DNA of 64,000 nucleotides from Volvox africanus (taxonomy: Eukaryota; Chlorophyta; Chlorophyceae; Chlamydomonadales; Volvocaceae). Position 1 is the stretch's first letter; each line of letters opens with the position of its first letter. The position numbers and the translations under genes are program-made. Positions 1-11,336 of this stretch are shown piece after piece. The notes below the pieces were generated by a model. The model was not told the origin of the DNA. It did not search any database and worked only from the letters and a program-made list of their open reading frames with translations. Where the stretch lies: NCBI GenBank assembly GCA_030268105.1, contig BSDZ01000023.1, positions 1,922,001 to 1,986,000 of the forward strand. The letters run 5' to 3'.

Positions 1-872
1 TTTCTTCATTTGTTTGGTGTTGCCAATGACGGCCACTGGACGGAGGGGCTGCTGCTGCTACTCTTGGGGTGACGGCAGTGATGGCTTCTCCCACACCGTC
101 CATTCCCCGCCCCACATCGCCCATGTCTAACCGTCCTTCTCCTCAGGCTGGAGGGGCCTCAGCCCCATCCGCGGACCCAACTTGACCAGAAGGCTGCCAG
201 ACCTGACATAAACAATGTAGCCATGGTTCTGCGTTTCCTCTCACCTTCCCTCCGCCTTGGGCAAAGGTGGCATTGGGACCTAGCGGACCCAGTGACAGGG
301 AGCCACTCAGGGCCCCTGCATACTGCTTGCTTTCCAAGGAGCTGCACAATCGGATTTAGGTGTTCGGGCTTTACCCGGGTTTTAACGTGGTTTGGGAGAG
401 CCTGGACTTCCAAAGCTGCTCAGATTACAGAGATCCCGCTCCATATAAAGGGATTGCATTTTACGCCCCCAACGCTCCTCACAGCTCCTCACAGCGATCA
501 CAGACCAAATCACATAAGGCCTGCCGGGCGCTGTTTTGGCTGTACTCCAGGTGGGAACCGCTCCAGTGAGCCTCGGCGGGATGGCCAGGGGCATGTATAT
601 TCTCAGCGGGGTAGTGGTGTTGGTGGTGTTGGTGGCTTAACTGCCAAATCCTGCAGGCGTCCTCCCGTCCTGACGTCCTCACCCAAAGTACGAGAGCTCC
701 TTCAGACCCAAACTTCCGGACCGGGTGGAGCGGGGGCCCTTACGGGCAGACGGGGAGATGGGGAAACCAGCACCTCTCGGACCTGCCTTAGAGGACATTC
801 GTACCGCCCACTTACGAATCCACAAAGGGGATGACGGGTTCACAGCGGCGGTAAAACGTTGGAGGAATACCA
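1..872. other. Unassigned left flank of the CACTA element
   Basis: GC-rich sequence with no reading frame I trust. A plus-strand frame at 223-834 is open but has no recognisable domain and is overlapped by frames of similar length on the other strand. A splice-acceptor-like CTCCTCAG lies near 145, so a host exon cannot be excluded. Identity unknown. Confidence 0.4.
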
Positions 873-909
873 CACTATAACAAGGAATTCGTGCGTTAGC
901 TCGCGTTAG
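873..909 (+). repeat. Left terminal inverted repeat of the CACTA element
   Basis: Begins CACTATAACAAGG and runs into ATTCGTGCGTTAGC. It matches the reverse complement of 17549-17585 with one or two small indels. Preceded by the target-site copy CCA. Confidence 0.85.
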
Positions 910-1500
910 GCTCGCGTTAGGGACCCCTAACGCAAGCTTAACGCAAGCTTAACGCGAACTAACGCGAGCTAACGCAAAGCCTAACGCAAATCAAATGCAT
1001 TGCGTTATTGTTTGCGTATTCCAAACGCACCCTAACGCAAACGCAAACAAATGTTTTTTTGGGGGACGAATATTTTTGTGTTTACTTTGCGTTAGCTTAC
1101 GCAACCTAACGCAAACTTACGCAAGGTCAAACGCACCCACATAGATTCTAAGGTGCGCGTTAGGCCTAACGCAACGCAAGCGTTAGAGACCCACGTGCAA
1201 GCAAAAAAACATAGCGTGCATGGAAGGTAACGCACTAAAAGTTCTCTAACGCACAATATACGCAGGCTTAACGCGCATTAACGCGCATTAACGCGCATTA
1301 ACGCGCTTGAATGCATGCTTGCGTATGCTGCGAATAATGCGTACACAGCAAGCAGTTGTGAGTTGCGTAAAAGCTTTAAACGCATGCAACTAACATATTC
1401 GCACACTTTCGCAAGGTCTTACGCATGCGATAGCAACATTCGCACCACTTTCGCTTTGCGTACGAGGCAGGCTCGCATTCTTGCTCACTGTAACTACTTT
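891..1500. repeat. Left subterminal GCGTTA/TAACGC motif array
   Basis: Dozens of degenerate TAACGC and GCGTTA(G) motifs in both orientations, including short palindromes around 905-935 and a run of four GCGCATTAA-type units near 1268-1305. Such arrays next to the inverted ends of CACTA elements are known in other systems as transposase-accessory protein binding sites. That role here is inference. Confidence 0.7.
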
Positions 1501-1930
1501 GGTCGTTCTGGTTATATCTTAATTGTTTCGGTTATCGTTCCTGTTATAGTTTGCTGTTTTACCCACCCGTCGCAGAATTATTTTTGTGTGTACGAAAATA
1601 TCCTGTCGTAATGTACGTAGCTGTTATCAAGAATATCAGTAGGATTTCAGTTTTAATAGGTGAAGATATTCCAGACGATAATTTACAGCTCATGATTCGG
1701 AAAGCAGCCATTGGTGAGTGACTAGCTATTCATTCAGCGAAACAATCAAATTTCTGCACATCCAATCCTGACAATCAAATTTTGTTTATAAGCTCAATTA
1801 TCATTTGCACCATGCACCAATCATTTCAATCATCATTAGGTACATACATCCTAACTTCAGCTGTCACCGCACATTTAGCAGCCCGCCATAACATACGTTT
1901 AAGCACAAACATGTTAGATCTTAGTTCTAT

Positions 1931-2981
1931 CTAATAGTCTTCTATTTCACTCTCTTCGTTGTCGTCCTCCTCTGGCGCACTGGTGGCGTCATCCTGCTCG
2001 TCCTCAATCTTCTCGTCCTCGCTCACCTCCTCCTCAAGCAACTCCTGAAAAGTTTAGGAAAATTATAATTATTTACATGCATATGTATGAAGGTAAATTA
2101 AGCTGACACCACTCAGCAATTATCACTTTCGGTTACGATAATCTTCATCATGTCTAGGGTGGGCAGTGCTTTTAAGTACTACTAATCATTCTAAAAGCAA
2201 AGTCTTCCATTTGCTGTACTTTGTACTTGGACACTTTGTTCCCTGAGCTCCCACGTTGACATAGTGCCCGTGTACATCGCACACCTTCCGAAGCACTCTT
2301 GACCTTTACCAGTCGAAACAACACGTATTAGAATTATACATTCAAACATGCAGGTAATTGAGATAACAAGCTGAACTAAGGAAATTACCTTCTGTCGCTG
2401 GTGGTCGTAACTTGTGATTGTCATCGTCATCCGTAAACTTGTCTTCTAACGGCACCTGCTGGTCCAAATTAGGTGAAGGGACTTGGTAGTAATAAAAAGA
2501 TTATATTAAAAGAATATAGCGAAACATGAAATTACAGCTCAATAAAATAGGAAGACAGGATAAATTGGCTGTACCTTTTTTGCTGCCGCCTTGCTTGAGT
2601 TCTTAGCTTTCCTGCTGGAGTTCCTTGTCGTAGAGGGCTGTGAACTCCTTGCCTACGTAAAAAGGAAGTATATTTGGGGAGAATAGGAGCAATTACATAA
2701 AAGACAGAAAGGAGAAAACAGGTTAAAGGACATTTATGATCTGTACATCCATGTTCATCACCCATCCAGCAATAATTTTGCTAAGCGCGCCTGGTAATTG
2801 CACACCCCATCATCCACTCTCTTTACTACAAGTATTTAGACTAACCTGTCGGCGTCTAGCGGCCTTGACCTCCTTCTCCTTCTGATGTATGCTAGCTGAA
2901 TTGGCAGCCAGCACCATCATCGATGCATCTTCACCATGTGCGGGCTGCTTTTGGCCTTTGCTAGGGCGCCATTCAGAGTTC
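1931..2981 (-). CDS. Spliced minus-strand gene fragment with acidic C-terminus, carried in the CACTA element
   Basis: Four exon-like blocks with GT-AG boundaries can be read on the minus strand: 2981-2846 (45 codons, donor GTTAGT), 2652-2575 (26 codons, donor GTACAG), 2455-2389 (22 codons plus one base, donor GTAATT) and 2044-1931 (38 codons ending TAG). The second block is basic, Ser/Lys/Arg-rich and could be a nuclear localisation signal. The third contains an Asp run. The last is almost entirely Glu and Asp. The first three join in phase; the join from the third to the last needs a further exon somewhere in 2190-2388 that I cannot place. No catalytic domain is visible. The upstream part of the gene would have run into the point where the Gypsy-like element inserted. 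It may be a transposon accessory protein or captured host cargo. Confidence 0.4.
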
Positions 2982-3762
2982 CTGGCGGCTCGTCATTTGG
3001 GCCGCTTTTCTGCGGGTTGATAGCAATATAGTATTTCGTAAAGAAGAAAAATAAACGCATGCAAAAATTTTATTCTTTTACTAGTTAAAATAATAAACAA
3101 TTGTTATGCATGAACTGCGACATTTTTTCTGCATAGTAAGAAGTACGTACATACTATTATGGTGGCGAAACAACAGCAATAATTAAAATGAATGTGTCGC
3201 CATTCATGATTAGGTTGTAATATTGCAATGAACTCGCCCCTTGAGCAGGAAACATGTAGCTGCAGACATGAGCAATTGGCCGTACGTACTACTAAAAAGT
3301 GAAGGGTAGTGCTTCCGTACTCCGTCCAGGGTTGTGCAGCTGCCAATCAATCCCATGTAAGCAACAATGCTTCGTAACCCTGCATTGCAACATTCTGTAT
3401 ATGTACATCGAATGCCACCCATGAAGCATACAAGAGCAACTGCTATAAAAGTTATGCTGTGCACTAGCCTTTAAATGTTAACATATATGCAAGGTGCAAC
3501 AGCAATAAAGAATGTTGTTTTACAATAATATTGATGACTGCCGTCGTCCTACAGTAAAAATTTAATTAGCTATTCGCATGCGGCTAGCTATTTGCAGCAT
3601 GTAACGGCTGGTTGTGGTAAAAGTTAGTCAACAAGTTCATAAGGAACGTCATAACAAATTTTGAGAAATCCTTATCATTTTCTTATTACAAAGCTCCTGG
3701 AAGTATGATGATGAGGCTGTGTCCAACTACTTCACGTACATGCATGTATAATGAGCTTCCTG

Positions 3763-4274
3763 TGTCATGCACCGATGACGGCGTGACAATTCTGGTTAAA
3801 GAGCGGTTAGGAAACGACAGTTCCAACAGCTGCTGATTCGCATGAATGACAGTTGGTCGTTGCTGGATCCAAGAGCCGTAGGTTTCAGTGATCTCTTGCT
3901 GTTACCTAAGGCGAAGACTTCCCGTTGGAAGCGCTTCGCCTGGTCACAATATAGACTGTTCGGAATTGAGCCATTGTAACAATAATATATACAGACTCTT
4001 ACAGTAGTTCACATTCCGCACATCTGCCCAGGCCGCCAATAGATCAGCCTAATAAAGGCACTATCAGGACTGATCACCCTGATTAGCTGCCAATAGAACT
4101 CCGCGACGGAGCTTGGAGGAGTAGGTGACTGCGCGGCGCGACGCCCCTTCACCGACAGAGCTAGGAACAGGTAGCGCAGTCTCGCCTCAGGGCCGGGCTG
4201 TGAGGCCAGTGTCTAGTGTAGTTGCCCGAGCAACAGCTAGCACACTGCTGCGCCAGCCTCACATACACCCACTA
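3763..4274 (+). repeat. Repeat A1 (left end of the Gypsy-like element)
   Basis: A 512-bp direct repeat of 14703-15214, starting TGTCATGCACCG and ending CACCCACTA. It is not followed by a tRNA-type TGG primer site; the next bases are CCAGGCGAAGCC. In a normal LTR element the B segment should follow here, and it does not. Confidence 0.85.
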
Positions 4275-4548
4275 CCAGGCGAAGCCAAGCCATCGTGTCC
4301 TCACGCGAACGGGCTCGGGCTTCAGGCGTTTGTGTGGAGCTGCAGATCTACACATTCCGCTTCTTTCTTCGGACAGCATCTACACCGCGACGGTAGGAGC
4401 GCGCGACGCCTCCGGGTGCTTCCGATATCAAGGGACTTGGCCAGTCTCGTCACCGCGACGGCAAGCGCACCTCTACGGTGTCGCTAACCTTGGGTCATCA
4501 TCCCGAGGAATTCTTTTCTTCAACACCTAGTAACGAAGTTCCCCGCTC

Positions 4549-7230
4549 ATGGACACGAGACCGACATCTGCGCGGACGAGTGAGGACGGTTTCGGCTCCG
4601 CACGCATGGAGCGTGAGCCATCACCCACGGACCCACGACAGTGGCGTCTCACACAAGGACATTGGCGCAGCAACGCCCTAGCCGCCGGGGCCCGTCTGGA
4701 AGCCGGCCGCTACACTCCCCGCGGGACGGCATCGACCGGAGCACCAACAGCCTCGGGGGGATCCATCTCTTTTCGGCGCCCTGGCTCTGACACGGAGGCC
4801 TCGCCCAGCCCACGCCTGGACGGCCCGCCGGCGCGCCTTTTCCTCTCGGGGCTGCGGGGAGCTGGCATCCCCGGTAGCCGCGCCCCTTCCTCGGGCAGAT
4901 CCGTCTCTCCCGTGCTCTCCGAAGGTGGGTGGCGAGGCGTGTCTGCAAGCGCTGGTCAGGATACTCGCTCTGGGCCCCAGGGGCCACCTTCCCCCCCCAG
5001 GGCGGGCGACCGCGCCGTCGCCGCGGGCGGTCATGGCAGCGGTGGCAGTGACGGCGCAGAAGCAGTGCTCGGCGGCGCGGCAACTGGTGCCCCAGCGGCC
5101 ATGGGCCCGCACTTGCCCACGGCTGCAGACCCCGACACGCCTGCGGCCGCTACATCAGCGGCCACTGCGTCGGCTACGGCACACGAGCATACGCGGCCGT
5201 CTCACCCAGGCGGCGGCGATGCCAGGAGCCCACGCGGCGCTGACGCCCCAAGCTGGGACCCATGGGGCGGTTTCTGGGGTGCTCCCCCTGCGGAGCACCT
5301 CGCCTGGGACCATGATGGACACCGAGGCCGCCGTTTTGTACCATCGGGCGGTGGAGATGATGGAGTGCTGACGCCCGCCACTGAGTATCATTCCGCGTTG
5401 GGGGATGGACCGGGAGGGTCAGGGCCACCAACGCCCTCACTTAGGCGGGGTGTGCGAACTGAGGGGGTCCTATCAGGGAGGCAAGGCTTAGGGGGTGCTT
5501 CGCAGATGGGAGCTGTCCCACTGCCAGCCGAGGCGGATCAGCGGCAGCCTAGGGCGCCAGCACCACTTGAGGCCCCGTGCTGGGAATCAATGCACTTCAC
5601 CACTGATGCATTTGCCCCGCCAGACCCGCTTCCGCCCCCTGTGCTTTGGTCGCTCGCACAAGTGGAGTATGTTGCTATGGCATTAGAGCGCCGGTACTCC
5701 CTCCGCGGCATATTAGCGCACTCTCTCCTGTCTCAGATAGGGGAGACACCAGACTCGGGCACGCTGTGGTGCGCTCCCGGCAGCTCCGACGCAGACCCGC
5801 CTGTCTGGACCGCCACCCATCTCATGTCGTTCCTCCCCGCCGTTGCCCGCTTTCTTGGCTGCCCCGTGCAGATGGTCCGCTGGGAGGAGCTTTATGCGAG
5901 CCTGGAGGACAGGCTGCAGCCGCGCCCGCCGCCTGCCCCGCTGCAGCCCAGCAGGCCGCCGCTGCAGCCACGACCGCCCCGCTACCCGGCTCCTGCACCC
6001 CCCTCAGCGGGTCCTGCGGCGGTTGCTCCTGCCGCGCCGGTGGCCTCCGCCTTATATGCCCCGGGCACGCCCCCGCCCGATCCTCCTCAGCCTCCACGCG
6101 GGCCGCCTGGGTACCCGCCGGGCGAGCCACCCGCTCCACTTCCGCCCCACTCCACTCCATCACCTCCGATCCACCCGGCTCTGGGCTCGCCTGATGAGTG
6201 CTCCGCGCCCCATGCCACTGGCGTCGTGAACCTTGTGGGCGACCCGCAGCCCCGCCAGCCCGGCTGCATCGTGGCGCCCATCTCGCCACACTGGATACCT
6301 ATGAAAGGCGCTAGGGACTACGCACGGGCCTACGACGGGGCATCCGATGGTTTCACGGCCTTTAAGTCCCATGCGCTGAGCTATGCTGAATGCGCCCTGT
6401 ACCCGCTGACCCACGAGAAGCGACAGGGTGCTGACTACTCGGAGGTCCTGCGCAAGTTGGTCTCTGACTTTCTTCCTGTCAACACGCCCCTCCGGAGCAC
6501 ATACACTCCTGAGGAGCTGGGCCGCGTGGTGGATCGTCACTACGCGCACTACATCGCACACGGTGGGGTGCATGCGGAGTACTGGGGGCAGCGGGCTGCC
6601 GGAGGCGGCCAGGACCTCATCGCGTTCTGGCTAAAGGAGGTGCAGGCGCATGTTCTCCCGAATGCGCAACGCCTGCAAAAGGACTTCGACCAGTGGGCCT
6701 ACCCCACCGGCGTGGAGCCCAACCTTGCGGTCCAGGGCTTCAATAACAAGTTTGACCAGCTGGACGCCCAGCTGTACCCGGAGGTTCGCAAGGCCCAACG
6801 GTTCTTCGACGCTGCGATTGCAGCACTTGCGGGGCATGACTTCCTGGTCTGGCGCAAGGAGGACATTCTCGCGGAGGACAAATGGAATGCGCTGACGATG
6901 GAGCAAGCTCTCCAGTTCCTAAACGCCATGGTCAACGCCAAGGGTTCGGAGGGCCTGCTGCCACGCAGCACAGGCGGCACTGGCGGCGGGGGATCGTGGG
7001 GAAATGCTGGCGGTGGAGCTGCCAGCAGTGCTGGTGGCACCACCGCCGGTGGCAGTGGCGGCGGTGGCGGCAGTCGCAACAAGATCATCACGGTGCCTGC
7101 ACACGTGCTAGCGCCCGCCAAGGGCAAGGGTGGAAATGGCAAGTGTCCTCGCACGGACGCCGCACACCCAGGCGGCGTGCAAGGTCTCGGCATCACGGAT
7201 CTCCACAGACCCCCAGGGGTTGTTCCGTGA
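4549..7230 (+). CDS. gag: Gag-like protein of the Gypsy-like element
   Basis: 893 codons from an ATG that follows a non-coding leader of about 270 bp after A1. The first roughly 580 residues are low-complexity, rich in Pro, Ala, Gly and Ser. Residues about 585-800 are a mixed, charged, helix-rich segment that would be the capsid-like core. A Gly/Ser-rich linker and a basic Gly/Lys patch follow. There is no CCHC zinc knuckle. Near the end (7140-7290) the best coding frame seems to move twice, into a short frame at about 7140-7305 and then into the pol frame. Either small indels have damaged the junction or gag and pol are joined by frameshifting. The role as structural particle protein is inferred from position. 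Confidence 0.6.
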   Translation: MDTRPTSARTSEDGFGSARMEREPSPTDPRQWRLTQGHWRSNALAAGARLEAGRYTPRGTASTGAPTASGGSISFRRPGSDTEASPSPRLDGPPARLFLSGLRGAGIPGSRAPSSGRSVSPVLSEGGWRGVSASAGQDTRSGPQGPPSPPRAGDRAVAAGGHGSGGSDGAEAVLGGAATGAPAAMGPHLPTAADPDTPAAATSAATASATAHEHTRPSHPGGGDARSPRGADAPSWDPWGGFWGAPPAEHLAWDHDGHRGRRFVPSGGGDDGVLTPATEYHSALGDGPGGSGPPTPSLRRGVRTEGVLSGRQGLGGASQMGAVPLPAEADQRQPRAPAPLEAPCWESMHFTTDAFAPPDPLPPPVLWSLAQVEYVAMALERRYSLRGILAHSLLSQIGETPDSGTLWCAPGSSDADPPVWTATHLMSFLPAVARFLGCPVQMVRWEELYASLEDRLQPRPPPAPLQPSRPPLQPRPPRYPAPAPPSAGPAAVAPAAPVASALYAPGTPPPDPPQPPRGPPGYPPGEPPAPLPPHSTPSPPIHPALGSPDECSAPHATGVVNLVGDPQPRQPGCIVAPISPHWIPMKGARDYARAYDGASDGFTAFKSHALSYAECALYPLTHEKRQGADYSEVLRKLVSDFLPVNTPLRSTYTPEELGRVVDRHYAHYIAHGGVHAEYWGQRAAGGGQDLIAFWLKEVQAHVLPNAQRLQKDFDQWAYPTGVEPNLAVQGFNNKFDQLDAQLYPEVRKAQRFFDAAIAALAGHDFLVWRKEDILAEDKWNALTMEQALQFLNAMVNAKGSEGLLPRSTGGTGGGGSWGNAGGGAASSAGGTTAGGSGGGGGSRNKIITVPAHVLAPAKGKGGNGKCPRTDAAHPGGVQGLGITDLHRPPGVVP

Positions 7231-10200
7231 CATGTGCCGCAAGTTACAGGAGGCGCAGCAGGCGGGATCTCTCTGGCAGCGTCGTGCAGGCGCAGCAGTT
7301 CTTGGCTAGGGCGGCGGCCCCCTCCATGACAGTCACGATTGAACAGGCGCAGCTCCAGCGCATTGAGGACACACTCCAGAGCGTCCTCGCCATGCAGCAG
7401 CTCCCATCCTCGGCCGTCTCAAAGGTCGCCGCGCCCGTGCAACCCGCAGCCCTGGCTTGGCGCCCCCCTGCGCCACCTGTCCCTCTGGCCGCCCCCTCCA
7501 TCGCCCCCTCACACGTCACGGCCACCGGGGTCCATGCCGGCCCGCCAGCCGCTGTCTACCGACCCCCACACACACCAGTACAGTCACCACTGATGCCGCC
7601 TCCACCTCCACACACGCACCCGCCCTGGCAACCGGGCACTTGGCCACTCAATGCCGTCGCCCCTACCGGCTCCTCTGCGCCTGGCGACGCTGCAGTGATG
7701 CCCGCCCCGGCCATCCCAATGCCTTTTGCCGGGTACTCCGTCTTCCCCATCGGCGCCACAGTCGGGGAACGCATGCCCATGGGATTTCCTCAACTCCCCC
7801 GGGCTGCCGTGGCGGGGGCAGCGGAGGTGGCTCATGCTCTTCGCCCGCCCACGCCCCCAGGTGCTGGCGATGCAACGGCCGTGGCGACGATCCCAGACCC
7901 CAGGTCCGAGCTAAGACCCGACAATTCCAGACTGGATGATATTCAAGGCTGGCTGTTGGCGGCCCTTGCTGGCCTGCACTCCTTTCGCCGCAGGGGGCTG
8001 CCTTCAGCCGCGCTGCCGCCGCCGTATGCCTCACCGGTGGCCGCAGCGGTCTCACACTCAACTGCAGCGGCCCCCCTGTGCGTGGCTGCCCCACTGCCGT
8101 ACCTTCAGCAGAACTCAGCCGCGGAGGGACTGCTGGTGGAAGGGCAGCTACCATCGCAGGTGTTGGTGGACACTGGCAGCGCAGTGGTCCTTGTTGCGCA
8201 GCGGCTGGCGGATCGTCTCGAGCTGCAGCTTGACCCAGGCGGTGAGTTTGCGGTTACCACCGCCGCTGGCCGTTCACACCTGAAGGGCTTGGTCGCTGGG
8301 GGGCTCCATGTGGTGTTTCGCGCTGGCACGCCTGACGCGTTTGCTGCCAACGTCCCAGCACTAGTGGTGGCTGATGCGGGCGCGGAGGCGTTTGAACTGC
8401 TGCTGGGTATGCCTGCGCTGGGCCCACATCAGTGCTACCTGGATATGGAGGAAGGACGTGAGCATTTGCGGTGGCCGCGACCCTATCGACCTCCCAGTCG
8501 TCGTACGGTGGCCCGCGTTAGTGGAACCCCCGTCGTCTGCTTATCTACAGCCGCCCCCAACTGGCGAGGGCGGCTGGTCATCATGAGTGCCCCGGCACTT
8601 GCAGCGGGGCGCCACTACCCCGTCGCTGACCCGCTGCCGCCGCTCATCGACGACAGCGACCACGAGGGCAACGACTCTGACAATGACAACGATGGTTTTC
8701 TGGAGCCGGCAGATTTTACACCAGAAGGGCGGCGCACACTCCCGCCCGAGGCCAAGTTCACGGTCACCGCTGGCAGGTGGTTGCTGTGCGACCGCCCGGA
8801 CATGCCGCCGGAGCTGGCCGCGCAGTTTAAGGAATTGGTGGATCAGTACAACGGCGTTTTCGCCCGCAGCATGGCTGATCTAGGAGAGTATTGCGGTGAC
8901 GTGGGCCCTGCCCACATCGAGCTTGCTCATCAGCGCCCCATCTACCAGCGGCCCCGTTCCCACAGTCAGGAGGAGTACGCCGCCATGGACGCGGCCTGCC
9001 AGGAGCTGCTGGATGCCGGGATTATCGAAGAGAGCCGCTCCAGCCAGTACGCCATGAACTCCACCCTGCCGCCCAAGCGGTCGGTGGATGGTACCTGGAC
9101 GCAGCGGCGGTTTTGTCAGGACGCACGGGAGCTCAATGCTGCCACTCTGCCCGACCTGCACCTGTCGCCGCTGCCGGAGCAGCTGTTTCAGCAGGTGGGG
9201 GACTCGCTGTGGCTTACCAAGATGGACTGCCGGGCTGCCTTCCTGCAGATTCCGCTGGCATCTGAGCATCGGGAGCGCACTAGCTTCTGGTGGCGACGGC
9301 GGCTGATGCAGTACAGGCGTCTGGTGTACGGCCTGCGGAACGCCACAGCGCACTTCCAGCGTGTCCTGGACCACGCCATTCGCCAATACGGTTTGGAGCA
9401 ATTCGTCGCCTGCTACGTCGACGACCTGCTTGTCTTCAGTAGCACAGCGGAGGAGCACCTGGAGCACCTGGAGCGTGTGTTTGCCATGCTGCGGGACATC
9501 GGCATCAAGTTACACCCGGAGAAAACCCTCGTCGCGGGCAACTCGGTTGAATTCCTGGGTTTCATGGTCTCGGCGCGTGGCCTGTCCCCTACCCGCGCCA
9601 AGGTGGAGGCACTGCTGGCGTTGGAGCCGCCCACGTCCTCTGCTGGTGTGCGGCGGCTGCTGGGCATGTTCTCGTACTACCGGGGGCTTGTCCCGCATTT
9701 TGCCCACATCACCGCGCCCCTCAACCCGCTCACCAGTACCAAGTACGTGTGGCACGTGGAATCGTGGGGTCCGGAACAGCAGGCGGCACTTGACGAGCTT
9801 AAGCGCATCTACACACGGATGGACGGTCCTGTGCTGCGGCGGGTTCATCCTGACCGGCCGCTCATACTGCACACGGACTTCTCTGGCGTGGGCATCAGCG
9901 GGATCCTGGGGCAGCTCGACGATGCTGGGCGTGAGTACCTCTGCGCGGCCGTCTCTCGTTCCCTCAACGTGCACGAGCGGCGGTATGACAGCTACAAGGG
10001 GGAACTTTTGGCGGTGGTGTGGGCCAGCAAACTCTTTTATCCGTACCTCGCCACGCGTCACTTCACTGTCGTCACCGACCATGCGCCGCTGCTGTGGCTC
10101 ATGTCTCAGCAGGACGGCCTGCCTGCGCAGTACGCACGGTGGGCCCTACAACTGCAGGCGTTTGCTTTCGATGTGGCGCATCGGCCTGGCAAGCTGCACC

Positions 10201-11336
10201 AGAACGCCGACGCCCTGAGTCGGCACCCGCGAGACTCAGCGCATGATGGGTCTGGAGCTCGAGTGGACGAAGACGGCGACCCTCTGCGTTCGCCGCCTGT
10301 GCTGGTGCCGTACCCGGGCGTCCTGTGGCCGCTCTACGCCTTCTCTCGTGCGCCTGCGGCTGCTGGAGCCCCTGCGGCGGTCGCAGCCCACCTCATGGTG
10401 GTTGCGGCTTGCTCGGTGGCGCTGGCACAACAGTTTTTGGATGGTCAGGATTTGACGGATCCGGCCTGTGGGATGGCCGCCGCCCCAGATGCGGTTGGCC
10501 CGCTCGCTGGCCTTGCACACTTCGCTGGCCCGGTCCCTCGTGCACGTGCTGCGACCTGGTGCGTGCATGCGGTGTGTCTCGTGGCCAGCACCGGGCTGCC
10601 CGTCACGGCGGCTTCAGAGCTGGACTACGACAGCGAGCTGGAGACCTTGGCGGCGGGGCAACTCGCCGCCGGGGGGCTGGAAGCCCCGGGGGCGGGGCAA
10701 CCTGCCCTCGGGGAGCTGGAGACCTCGGTGCGGGGTGTGCTGCCTTCCGCCGAGCCACACGTGCCTTGCAGCCTTTCTGGGCCGCCGGTCACTGGCGCCG
10801 TCACACTACAAACAGCGGCCCTGCTCATCCGCAGGGAGGCCGCCGCCTTGCGTCGGTTGCGGCCTGCCAAGGCGCTGCCCCTGCGCCTCAGGGTAGGGAC
10901 AGGGGAAGTTTTAGGAGTGAATACCGCGCTTGTTCAGCATGTCTTCTTTCCGGCAGCAGCAGGGGGTGAGGGGATATGTGTCTTGGAGCTGCCGGGCGGC
11001 CTTGCATCGGGCCTGCTTGCGTGTTTGGGTTTGGGGTTTCGTGTGCAGCGTTACGTTCATTTGTCCTGCGACGCCTGCGAGCGGCTTGCAGTGTCCCGGC
11101 TGGTGCCAATTTGGGCGCTTCATTTCGCCGGTCAGCTCGCCGCAGGTGCCTGGGACCCGCAGCTGGTCCCAGCCTTCAGCATTCCTGCTGACCTGCTGTA
11201 CTGGGCGGCCTCGGCTGCAGCTGCCGAGGCCTTGGGTTTTGGGGACGAGTCTGTGTGGATCGTTGTAGGTAGCTGGGCTGGGAACAGTGTGTGGAGTGCT
11301 GCGCAACTTGTCGGATTTTTGGGGGGTTTTCAGTAG
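6882..11336 (+). CDS. pol: Pol: aspartic protease, reverse transcriptase and RNase H
   Basis: This frame overlaps the end of gag; genuine pol probably starts near 7260. In order: a Pro-rich stretch; a retropepsin motif (VLVDTGS near 8160-8180); reverse transcriptase over about 8930-9700 with the catalytic box YVDDLLVF near 9415; and RNase H over about 9860-10220 with HTDFSG, KGELLAV and TDHAPL supplying the acidic residues. This makes cDNA from element RNA in the cytoplasm. The RT sequence is Metaviridae-like (Gypsy), as shown by the KMDCRAAFLQI and VYGLRNATAHFQR motifs. After RNase H the frame stays open for about 370 codons of Ala/Gly/Leu-rich sequence that I cannot assign, and then stops at TAG (11334-11336). 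Confidence 0.75.
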   Translation: MECADDGASSPVPKRHGQRQGFGGPAATQHRRHWRRGIVGKCWRWSCQQCWWHHRRWQWRRWRQSQQDHHGACTRASARQGQGWKWQVSSHGRRTPRRRARSRHHGSPQTPRGCSVTCAASYRRRSRRDLSGSVVQAQQFLARAAAPSMTVTIEQAQLQRIEDTLQSVLAMQQLPSSAVSKVAAPVQPAALAWRPPAPPVPLAAPSIAPSHVTATGVHAGPPAAVYRPPHTPVQSPLMPPPPPHTHPPWQPGTWPLNAVAPTGSSAPGDAAVMPAPAIPMPFAGYSVFPIGATVGERMPMGFPQLPRAAVAGAAEVAHALRPPTPPGAGDATAVATIPDPRSELRPDNSRLDDIQGWLLAALAGLHSFRRRGLPSAALPPPYASPVAAAVSHSTAAAPLCVAAPLPYLQQNSAAEGLLVEGQLPSQVLVDTGSAVVLVAQRLADRLELQLDPGGEFAVTTAAGRSHLKGLVAGGLHVVFRAGTPDAFAANVPALVVADAGAEAFELLLGMPALGPHQCYLDMEEGREHLRWPRPYRPPSRRTVARVSGTPVVCLSTAAPNWRGRLVIMSAPALAAGRHYPVADPLPPLIDDSDHEGNDSDNDNDGFLEPADFTPEGRRTLPPEAKFTVTAGRWLLCDRPDMPPELAAQFKELVDQYNGVFARSMADLGEYCGDVGPAHIELAHQRPIYQRPRSHSQEEYAAMDAACQELLDAGIIEESRSSQYAMNSTLPPKRSVDGTWTQRRFCQDARELNAATLPDLHLSPLPEQLFQQVGDSLWLTKMDCRAAFLQIPLASEHRERTSFWWRRRLMQYRRLVYGLRNATAHFQRVLDHAIRQYGLEQFVACYVDDLLVFSSTAEEHLEHLERVFAMLRDIGIKLHPEKTLVAGNSVEFLGFMVSARGLSPTRAKVEALLALEPPTSSAGVRRLLGMFSYYRGLVPHFAHITAPLNPLTSTKYVWHVESWGPEQQAALDELKRIYTRMDGPVLRRVHPDRPLILHTDFSGVGISGILGQLDDAGREYLCAAVSRSLNVHERRYDSYKGELLAVVWASKLFYPYLATRHFTVVTDHAPLLWLMSQQDGLPAQYARWALQLQAFAFDVAHRPGKLHQNADALSRHPRDSAHDGSGARVDEDGDPLRSPPVLVPYPGVLWPLYAFSRAPAAAGAPAAVAAHLMVVAACSVALAQQFLDGQDLTDPACGMAAAPDAVGPLAGLAHFAGPVPRARAATWCVHAVCLVASTGLPVTAASELDYDSELETLAAGQLAAGGLEAPGAGQPALGELETSVRGVLPSAEPHVPCSLSGPPVTGAVTLQTAALLIRREAAALRRLRPAKALPLRLRVGTGEVLGVNTALVQHVFFPAAAGGEGICVLELPGGLASGLLACLGLGFRVQRYVHLSCDACERLAVSRLVPIWALHFAGQLAAGAWDPQLVPAFSIPADLLYWAASAAAAEALGFGDESVWIVVGSWAGNSVWSAAQLVGFLGGFQ

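Noticed and set aside
223..834. 203-codon plus-strand frame at the left edge
   Set aside because: No domain, odd composition, equal-length frames on the other strand. Kept only as unassigned flank.
4125..4487. Open frame partly shared with 15065-15388
   Set aside because: It lies in repeat A of the Gypsy-like element; the shared part exists because the repeat is duplicated.
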